Source: an uncultured Collinsella sp.
GTDB taxonomy: Bacteria; Actinomycetota; Coriobacteriia; Coriobacteriales; Coriobacteriaceae
Assembly: GCA_900752215.1 (NCBI GenBank)
Contig: CAADUO010000055.1
Location: 1-10,857, forward strand
Length of the DNA: 10,857 bases
Direction: 5' to 3'
Shown: positions 1 through 5,561 of the stretch, piece by piece
How positions within the stretch are numbered: position 1 is the first letter of the stretch
Layout: every line of letters begins with the position of its first letter
Made by a program: the position numbers and the translations under genes
The notes under the pieces: generated by a model
Databases searched by the model: none
What the model was told of the DNA's origin: nothing
What the model saw: only the letters and a program-made list of their open reading frames with translations

Positions 1-13
1 AAGGAGAGGGGAG

Positions 14-46
14 GCGGGGGGACTCCGGCTCCGGGGGACCCCCCGC
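14..46. terminator. GC-rich hairpin, possible terminator of the membrane-protein unit
   Basis: Arms GCGGGGGG (14-21) and CCCCCCGC (39-46) pair perfectly. Inside them, an A-A mismatch is followed by a further 4-bp stem (23-26 with 34-37, including one G-T pair). The hairpin begins 25 bases beyond the stop codon of the small membrane protein on the minus strand, the expected place for a terminator. Neither side has a clean T-tract: the minus-strand side continues pyrimidine-rich with few Ts, and the plus-strand side has only CTTTC. It may therefore end transcription weakly, act in both directions, or protect a 3' end. Confidence 0.4.
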
Positions 47-70
47 TTTCAATCATGTAAATCGCCGTAT

Positions 71-289
71 CTACTCTGCAGACGAAGATCCACCATCAAC
101 GATTGCCTGCTCGGACTCAGGAATCCCATCGGCACCCGTACTCTGTTCTTGCTCCACCTCTTCGCTGATTGCGGAGGCGGGGGTCGAGCCCTTTGCACCC
201 ACGATGTAGGCAGCCCCAAATCCTAACGCAATGGCAATCAAGGTCAAAATCACGTAGACAGGCCAATGGCGCTTAATATACGAAAACAC
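71..289 (-). CDS. small single-span membrane protein, 72 aa, unknown function
   Basis: I do not recognise a family. The first ten residues carry basic residues (KRH). One hydrophobic segment follows (about residues 10-31) with small residues near its end, and the remaining 40 residues are polar and acidic, rich in Ser, Glu and Gly. By the positive-inside rule the N-terminus should lie in the cytoplasm and the acidic tail outside. There is no lipobox and no obvious signal-peptidase site. The start is GTG (V read as Met), chosen because AAGGAG (295-300) sits 5 bases upstream. The gene begins 21 bases after the stop of the large M28-like membrane protein and has no promoter of its own that I can see, so the two are probably cotranscribed. 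It could be a partner of that protein, but this is inferred from position only. Confidence 0.7.
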   Translation of the reverse strand: MFSYIKRHWPVYVILTLIAIALGFGAAYIVGAKGSTPASAISEEVEQEQSTGADGIPESEQAIVDGGSSSAE

Positions 290-294
290 GTTGA

Positions 295-300
295 CTCCTT
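295..300 (-). promoter_or_regulatory. ribosome binding site for the GTG-started small gene
   Basis: AAGGAG on the minus strand lies 5 bases before GTG at 289. It decides the start, because no ATG is available at this point in the frame. Confidence 0.7.
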
Positions 301-310
301 AGAGCTCCGT

Positions 311-3300
311 CTACGAACGGCGGATAACCTCGGTCACGACCTCGGATACCGTGGCAATGTTCGTCGGGTTGACATTGTGGGGCAGGTCGTCCTCGGTACG
401 AGCGCAAGCCAGACGCGTGCCGTCCACGCCGGCGATGGTGAGGGCTCGGCGGCTCGCCTCGAGCGCGGCATAGGCATCGGTCTTGGCATAGGGCATCTCG
501 AGCGCGCCACAATCGACATGGAACGACTTGCACACCTTGCTGACCAGGTTCATGATGCGGCGATCGCCCTTGAGCAGCTGCTGTTCGCCCTCGACCGTCA
601 CCACCGAAAGCCTACCGGCGCCGACGGATTCAAGATTGATGAAGAATACGCCACGGAGCTTGTCGCGATGCGATGCCAAGAAGGCCTTCATACCGGAGCC
701 ATCACAATCCGAGGCGCCCGTTGCCACAAACCAGATATCGTGACCGAGCAGCTCATCATCGCCCATAGAGGCGACAGCCGAGAGCATATCTTCGGAAGAA
801 GCGCCGTCGGAAGACGTAGCGCCGCCCTTCCAGCCATCGTTATCGTCCTCGAAGTTATCCCACGAACCGATACCGCGACCGGACTTCTTGGCATCGTAAT
901 CGTCTTCGACGCCCAGCCAGTCGCTCATGCTATCCTGCTCGTTTTTCTTTTTACGACCGAACAGGCCACCCAGGCCGCGCTTACGAGACTTGGGTGCCGC
1001 CGGGGCGGGAGCCGAAATGGTCTCGATCGGCTGAGCGCCCGACGCAACGGGCATGGGAGGCACAACGGGTGCCGATGTGGGTTCGGGACCCTGGGCGGTA
1101 GCAAAGGGGTCGTTGACCCGGGCAGAGGGATCGGGAAGGTCGAACAGCGACGTGCGAGACGCAACGTTTGCCTGCTTCATAGACGGCAGCGACGGATCGG
1201 GGACCGAAGCCAGCGGAGACGAGGAAGGTGCAGGCGACGGTGCCGACGCCGGATCGGGAACATTCATCTGCGGACGCGGCGATGCCTGGGAGGAAATCTG
1301 GGCCATAAGGGAATCGACCGTTTCGTCCTGGGTGGGAGCGACATTGGCAACCGTGGCACCGGAACCACTCGGAGTCGGCATGGTGAAAATCTGCGTGGAG
1401 TAAGGCCTCGACTCATTTGTCTCGGGAGCCTCGGAAACCGCAGGCACTTCCTCCTGCTCGGCCTCGGTCGAATCATCTTGCTTGGCTGCCGCGTATTGCT
1501 CTTCGTCAGAGTTGGCCTCGACGGGCTCGTCCTCGGCGGCATCTTGGATTTCGGCAGCATCAATAGGCTCGTCATCGTCCACCGCGTCGCCCTGCTCATC
1601 GGAAACAGGAAGGGGCTCGGCAATCGCGGTGCCCTGCTTTTCAAACGTTATCGTGGAATCGAACTGCGCGGCATCAAACGACATGGTGCTATCGACGTGC
1701 TGCTGAGCCTCGAAAGACGTCGTAGCTTCGGCGGCGTCGACGGGCACGGACTGCACAGCCTCGTTCTGCTCGAACTCTTGCGCCGCGAGCTCACGTGCCG
1801 CCTCGGCTGCCTGCTGCTGAGCGATAGCCTCCTGCTCGGCGGCCTCGCGTGCGGCAGCGCGCTTCTCCTCGAAATCGTCGACAAATTTCTTGCCCTTTGC
1901 AAGCGCACCCTTAAAGAAGTTGGAAGCGCTGGCGCCAATCGACGAGAACGCCGATGCAATATCGGCATGGGGCGTTGCCGCGGGAATCTCGGCCGAGAAA
2001 TCAGTATCGCTCTCGTAAGACACGCGCCTCGGCTGTTCAACGTAATCGTCGTCAGACTCGTCCGTAACGTCTTGCGCCGGTGCGGCGGGAGCCAAAATGT
2101 CCAGTCCTGCCGCGGGATCGATCGCGGACACCGCCTCGGGCTCGGCAACGGCAGCAGTAACCGCGGCAGACTCATCATCCACGGTGACAACGGGGGCAGG
2201 CTCGGGCTCAAACGTCGGCTCCTCGCCCTCCTCGTAATCGAGCGTGCAGGACTCGGGAAGCATTCCGAGCGCACGGATGGCATCCGAACCAAAGCGGATG
2301 TTGCCGGCGGCGTTGCGATAGAGCTTGGGCTCCGGCTCGGCCGCGGCAGGCTCCTCCGCCGGCTCAGCAGCGGGAACCTCGTCATTGAACTCTTCGGCCT
2401 GGACAGCCTGATTCTGATCCTCGGGCACGATGGCGCCAATCAGCGTCTCGTCGGCAGACGCACCCTCAAAGCCCTCGATCTGCTCGTCAAAAGCCTCGCC
2501 CTGTTCGGGCTCGGTTTGAGCGTCGGGAGCAATCGGCTGACCGAACTCGTCCTCGGCGTAGGTAGGCTCTTCGTACTCGATGGTGTTGCCGTAGTCGTTT
2601 TGCTGCTGGGCCGCGGCATACTCCGCCGCCGCGCGCGCCATTTCCTCGGCACGACGTTTCTGCTCCCCAAAATAGGTATCGAACGGAACATCGTCGGGAA
2701 ACTCGTTCTCGCCCTGGAAGGGAGCAACGTTGTCCATAACACCGAGCATAGCGGCGACAGAAGACTTGTTGCACACCGCGCCGGACGTATAGGGAAGAAT
2801 GTGGCGGTTAGAGATGATGTTTGCCGCGTTGGCAAGTGCAACGAGGGAAGCGAGGATCGCGACAATCCACAGCAGAACCTTGAGCGCGCCGGGGAGCGGC
2901 AGGATACGCAGGATGGCAACGGCAGCAGGGGCAACCGTGGCAACGGGCAGCAGCTTGGCGATGAGCGCACGATACGAAGCATAGGGCTCGCGGGCGAGCA
3001 GCTCAGCACGGGGAGAGTCGTAGTGTGCGACAACGACCACCGGGCGGTTGCGCGGAGACGCGAGCGGGCCCGAGGCCTTGTGGTAGGCGATGACATTTTG
3101 GCTCACGCCCGTCTTGCCCAGGCGCGAGACTACAGGGCGGCCCGTGCGCTCGAGCACGTAAAGAACGGCGCCGACAACGGCCAGCAAGGTGCCGACCAAG
3201 CCGATACCGCCGCCGATGCCCATCAGCAGGGCACCGGCAAACGCAAGAATACCGGTAACGGCAAATGCCAACCTACTGGGCGCCGGGGCATTGAACTCCT

Positions 3301-3436
3301 GAACCTCGGGATCAAAGCCGTGGTTGCGGAAGATCTGAGCGATATCCTCGGCAGCCAAGCGCTCTTCTTCGCTGCATGCCGGCGTAATGCCGGTGTTCTG
3401 CAGCAGGTGGTTAATATAGTTCTGGGTGTTCGCCAT
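311..3436 (-). CDS. membrane protein with a degenerate, split M28-peptidase-like fold and a very long acidic insert, 1041 aa
   Basis: The ends resemble the M28 (aminopeptidase Y-like) fold; the middle does not. Residues 1-53 are soluble. Two hydrophobic spans follow (about 57-75 and 76-95). A strand-like VVVVAHYDSPR comes next (H138, D140), then a second hydrophobic pair (about 159-181 and 184-207), then GAVCNKSSVAAM (219-230). Residues about 240-895 are a low-complexity insert rich in Glu, Ala, Pro and Asp, with an Ala/Glu/Gln helical stretch near 520-560 and a basic patch at 817-831. The fold resumes at IWFVATGASD (901-910), INLESVGAG (933-941) and DLPHNVNPT (1017-1025). The M28 bridging Asp is Cys222, the Glu-Glu pair is Ser909-Asp910 and the next Asp is Glu936; only the histidines H138 and H1020 are kept. 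Activity is therefore doubtful. Basic residues at 97-108 suggest the soluble parts face the cytoplasm. The ATG at 3436 was chosen for its GGAG (3442-3445); the frame is open to 3586 but has no better site. M28 membership is fairly sure, the role unknown. Confidence 0.8.
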   Translation of the reverse strand: MANTQNYINHLLQNTGITPACSEEERLAAEDIAQIFRNHGFDPEVQEFNAPAPSRLAFAVTGILAFAGALLMGIGGGIGLVGTLLAVVGAVLYVLERTGRPVVSRLGKTGVSQNVIAYHKASGPLASPRNRPVVVVAHYDSPRAELLAREPYASYRALIAKLLPVATVAPAAVAILRILPLPGALKVLLWIVAILASLVALANAANIISNRHILPYTSGAVCNKSSVAAMLGVMDNVAPFQGENEFPDDVPFDTYFGEQKRRAEEMARAAAEYAAAQQQNDYGNTIEYEEPTYAEDEFGQPIAPDAQTEPEQGEAFDEQIEGFEGASADETLIGAIVPEDQNQAVQAEEFNDEVPAAEPAEEPAAAEPEPKLYRNAAGNIRFGSDAIRALGMLPESCTLDYEEGEEPTFEPEPAPVVTVDDESAAVTAAVAEPEAVSAIDPAAGLDILAPAAPAQDVTDESDDDYVEQPRRVSYESDTDFSAEIPAATPHADIASAFSSIGASASNFFKGALAKGKKFVDDFEEKRAAAREAAEQEAIAQQQAAEAARELAAQEFEQNEAVQSVPVDAAEATTSFEAQQHVDSTMSFDAAQFDSTITFEKQGTAIAEPLPVSDEQGDAVDDDEPIDAAEIQDAAEDEPVEANSDEEQYAAAKQDDSTEAEQEEVPAVSEAPETNESRPYSTQIFTMPTPSGSGATVANVAPTQDETVDSLMAQISSQASPRPQMNVPDPASAPSPAPSSSPLASVPDPSLPSMKQANVASRTSLFDLPDPSARVNDPFATAQGPEPTSAPVVPPMPVASGAQPIETISAPAPAAPKSRKRGLGGLFGRKKKNEQDSMSDWLGVEDDYDAKKSGRGIGSWDNFEDDNDGWKGGATSSDGASSEDMLSAVASMGDDELLGHDIWFVATGASDCDGSGMKAFLASHRDKLRGVFFINLESVGAGRLSVVTVEGEQQLLKGDRRIMNLVSKVCKSFHVDCGALEMPYAKTDAYAALEASRRALTIAGVDGTRLACARTEDDLPHNVNPTNIATVSEVVTEVIRRS

Positions 3437-3441
3437 GTGCG

Positions 3442-3445
3442 CTCC
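3442..3445 (-). promoter_or_regulatory. ribosome binding site deciding the start of the M28-like gene
   Basis: GGAG on the minus strand lies 5 bases before the ATG at 3436. The frame is open for 50 more codons upstream with other Met codons, but that extension has an unnatural composition and no comparable site. Confidence 0.6.
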
Positions 3446-3504
3446 ACATCCATAATCCGACAAATAGGCCCAATGCATGCACATTAGAACCGTATATAGT
3501 CGAA

Positions 3505-3510
3505 AGTATA
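3505..3510 (-). promoter_or_regulatory. candidate -10 element for the M28-like gene
   Basis: TATACT on the minus strand matches five of six bases of the TATAAT consensus and lies about 70 bases upstream of the ATG. No convincing -35 hexamer is found at 16-18 bases, so this is a weak call. Confidence 0.25.
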
Positions 3511-3561
3511 CCCCGAGCGAGCGCAAACGACCGAATTCGGGCCATCTTAACGCCCCGAGCG
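3511..3561. repeat. paired 9-bp direct repeats flanking a 10-bp palindrome, possible operator
   Basis: CCCCGAGCG occurs at 3511-3519 and again at 3553-3561, with starts 42 bases apart. The perfect palindrome CCGAATTCGG (3531-3540) sits between them, 11 and 12 bases from each copy. This lies in the 198-base divergent region between the M28-like gene and the first WYL regulator. The layout resembles a regulator-binding site, possibly an autoregulatory one. The binding protein is not known. Confidence 0.4.
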
Positions 3562-3575
3562 GACAAGGATATAGC
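3547..3575 (+). promoter_or_regulatory. candidate promoter for the WYL regulator pair
   Basis: TTAACG (3547-3552) and TATAGC (3570-3575) are separated by 17 bases, and each matches four of six consensus bases. The pair lies about 60 bases before the ATG and overlaps the second CCCCGAGCG repeat, which would allow repression by a bound protein. TAAAAT at 3594-3599 is an alternative -10 without a -35. Confidence 0.25.
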
Positions 3576-3625
3576 CTAATCTCCATATCGGACTAAAATC
3601 ATGGCAGCAAACCACCTTCTCATGC

Positions 3626-3630
3626 GAGGA
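3626..3630 (+). promoter_or_regulatory. ribosome binding site of the first WYL gene
   Basis: GAGGA lies 4 bases before the ATG at 3635. This supports that start; the ATG at 3601 is in another frame. Confidence 0.5.
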
Positions 3631-3634
3631 CTCT

Positions 3635-4657
3635 ATGACGGCAAGCGACGCGACCGCGACAATTAAAAAGGGAAGTTCGGAGCCCGGTTTCGATAAAACG
3701 GCTCAGCGCATCCTCAACCTTTTCTTTGTGCTCAACAGCTCCCCCGAACCGCTGACGACCGAGCAGATCGTCTTGGATTCTGACCTGGGATATGGCTCGG
3801 GCAACATCGACTCGGATAAGCGCAAGTTTCGGCGCGATCGTGACAAACTGCTCGAGCATGGCATCTTAATCAAGGAGGTTCGCCCCGTCGGTGCGCAGGA
3901 GACCGAGGAAAGCTCGTGGACAATCGACCGCGAGCACACGTTTGCAGCAGGCGGCCTCATCACCGCAGGCGACGCCGATATCCTGCTCAACGCCATCGAC
4001 CAGACGCTAGCGGCCGGCTCTTCCACCTTTGCCGCGCCGCTTGCCGATATTCGCTCCAAAATTGCCTGCCTCACCGGCATGTCGGCGGTGAACGAAGCAC
4101 CGATCCGCCGCTCTCCCACCGTCGATGCGGTATGGAGCGCCTTTGCCGAGCGATGCGCGCTGCGATTTTTATATCAGAACGGACGCGGCGAGCAGAAAGA
4201 ACGTACCGTCTGCGTCTACGGCATGTTCGAACGCGAGGGCGTGGCGTACTTCTGCGGCCTCGACAATGTCACCGACGACATCAGGACATTCCGCTGCGAC
4301 CGTATCGTTCGCGCATGGCGTCCTTCGAAGGCCTACGCCATCCCTGCGGACTTCAATCTCAACGACTATCTGTTCTTTGAATTCGATTTCGCCGACCGAC
4401 CGCCCGTTGCAGCCACGTTCTCGTTCGCCCCTCAAACGCAGATCGATATGATCAACGGCCTCACGCGCGGGCGAGGTGAGCTCGCACACACCGATGCGGG
4501 ATGGATCTGGACCGTTGACGTGCGCGACCTTGAAGCCGCCGCCTCATTTTGCATGGCCCACGCCATGGACGGCATGAGGCCCATGGCCCCCAAATCGCTC
4601 AAGCAGGCGTGGAACCACCTCATTGAAAGGACGGTGCACGAGCATGCCCGTGCGTAA
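3635..4657 (+). CDS. helix-turn-helix / WYL-domain transcriptional regulator, first of a pair, 340 aa
   Basis: WYL-domain proteins are mostly transcription factors whose C-terminal Sm-like WYL domain binds a nucleic acid or other ligand and controls the N-terminal DNA-binding domain. Here residues about 19-80 form a winged helix-turn-helix, ending in a basic recognition-like segment KRKFRRDRDKLLEHGI (62-77). The WYL domain spans about 160-232. Its signature is VAYFCGLD (203-210), where WYL reads AYF, followed by TFRCDRI (218-224), the usual strand carrying the ligand-contacting arginines. A further C-terminal region of about 100 residues (the WCX position) follows. The gene overlaps the next WYL gene by 14 bases, so the two are one operon. 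The tandem layout resembles PafB-PafC of actinobacteria, which work as a heterodimer activating DNA-damage genes. No proteasome or tat genes lie beside it, so the PafB name is not applied. Confidence 0.85.
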   Translation: MTASDATATIKKGSSEPGFDKTAQRILNLFFVLNSSPEPLTTEQIVLDSDLGYGSGNIDSDKRKFRRDRDKLLEHGILIKEVRPVGAQETEESSWTIDREHTFAAGGLITAGDADILLNAIDQTLAAGSSTFAAPLADIRSKIACLTGMSAVNEAPIRRSPTVDAVWSAFAERCALRFLYQNGRGEQKERTVCVYGMFEREGVAYFCGLDNVTDDIRTFRCDRIVRAWRPSKAYAIPADFNLNDYLFFEFDFADRPPVAATFSFAPQTQIDMINGLTRGRGELAHTDAGWIWTVDVRDLEAAASFCMAHAMDGMRPMAPKSLKQAWNHLIERTVHEHARA

Positions 4658-5561
4658 ACTCACCAGCGAGCAGAGACTCTCGCGCGCCATCGGCATCATG
4701 GAGGCCCTCTACGCCGCCGGCGAGAGCGGCATGACACGAACCGAGATTTGCGGCCGCTTTGACATCACGGGAGTATCGCTCGACGAGATTCTCGAGATCG
4801 TCTCGACGCTCGCGGACCGAGAATCGGGTGCGCGCATCATCTGCGAATGCCACGGCGAGCGTGTGGTCCTCACCGGTGACGCCGGACGTGTGCTACCGCT
4901 GCGCCTGAGTGCCGCCGAAGGCGCTGTGCTCAACCATGAACTTGAATCGTTGGGGATCGAGCCGCAGACGGCAGCTCGGATTCGACATGCCCTTCTACCC
5001 GAAGAGCTCGGCTATAACCAGCGCGTCTTTGACACCGTCAACCACGGGTCGCACTGGCAGCAGCTGAGCTGCGCCATTCAGGACGGCGTTCGCTGCCGCA
5101 TCTCGTATCGCTCGATGGACGATGCACGGCCACGCGAGCGTCTGGTCGACCCCTTGCGCATTACGGCAAACGGCGACCAAACATACCTGATTGCCTGGGA
5201 CATCACAGTCGATGAGCAGCGCACCTATCGCATGGATAAAATCGTGGGACTCGCCTTGACGGAAGACTCCGTCGTGCCTCACGCACCGGACGTTGCATCC
5301 CTCCGCGATTCCCTTGCCCGGACACAGCGTAGCGCAAAGCTCCTGATGCCATTCGATATGGCGGAGCATCTGGACTGGGCCGGCATCACTCTAATCGAGC
5401 ACAGCGGGGCAGACACGGCAACGGTAACCGTGCATTACGGCTCCGAGCGTTGGCTACTGAGCCAGGTAATCGCAGCGGGCGGAGCCATCCGTATCTTGGA
5501 TGACCCCGCCCTGTCAAAGCGCCTGTGCGATATGGCAAAAACCCTCGTCTGTCCGCTTTAG
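4644..5561 (+). CDS. helix-turn-helix / WYL-domain transcriptional regulator, second of a pair, 305 aa
   Basis: This is the partner of the preceding WYL gene. Residues about 5-78 form a winged helix-turn-helix (TRTEICGRFDITGVSLDEIL at 31-50 is the helical core), and LPLRLSAAEGAVL (84-96) is the linker seen in PafC-like proteins. The WYL domain spans about 140-205, with TYLIAWD (180-186) in the WYL position and TYRMDKI (194-200) as the following conserved strand. A C-terminal WCX-like region includes VTVHYGSERWLLSQVI (261-276). I chose ATG 4644, which overlaps the upstream gene by 14 bases and has AAGGA (4627-4631) 12 bases before it; a TTG at 4623 is in frame but less likely. The overlap implies translational coupling and a shared complex. 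The stop TAG overlaps the end of the convergent helicase gene by 4 bases, leaving no room for a separate terminator. Confidence 0.83.
   Translation: MPVRKLTSEQRLSRAIGIMEALYAAGESGMTRTEICGRFDITGVSLDEILEIVSTLADRESGARIICECHGERVVLTGDAGRVLPLRLSAAEGAVLNHELESLGIEPQTAARIRHALLPEELGYNQRVFDTVNHGSHWQQLSCAIQDGVRCRISYRSMDDARPRERLVDPLRITANGDQTYLIAWDITVDEQRTYRMDKIVGLALTEDSVVPHAPDVASLRDSLARTQRSAKLLMPFDMAEHLDWAGITLIEHSGADTATVTVHYGSERWLLSQVIAAGGAIRILDDPALSKRLCDMAKTLVCPL

Noticed and set aside
1648..3096. Two further minus-strand open frames (1648-2439 and 2440-3096) inside the M28-like gene
   Set aside because: They are Arg/Ser/Pro-rich frame-shifted readings of the same low-complexity DNA, with no ribosome site or motif.
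3455..3463. TTGTCGGAT on the minus strand, close to the PafBC-type damage promoter element TTGTCRGTG
   Set aside because: Two of nine bases differ, no TANNNT element follows at 8 bases, and it is too close to the start codon of the M28-like gene to be its promoter.
266..3487. 1073-codon open frame on the plus strand, antisense to the M28-like gene
   Set aside because: Its translation is full of Arg, Gly and Leu runs with no domain. It is explained by the opposite gene's use of GC-ending acidic and alanine codons, which leaves few stops in this frame. The minus-strand gene has recognisable motifs and a ribosome site.
3437..3586. Upstream extension of the M28-like protein by 50 residues to 3586
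   Set aside because: The added residues are Cys/Trp/Arg-rich and look untranslated, and the only good ribosome site precedes the ATG at 3436.
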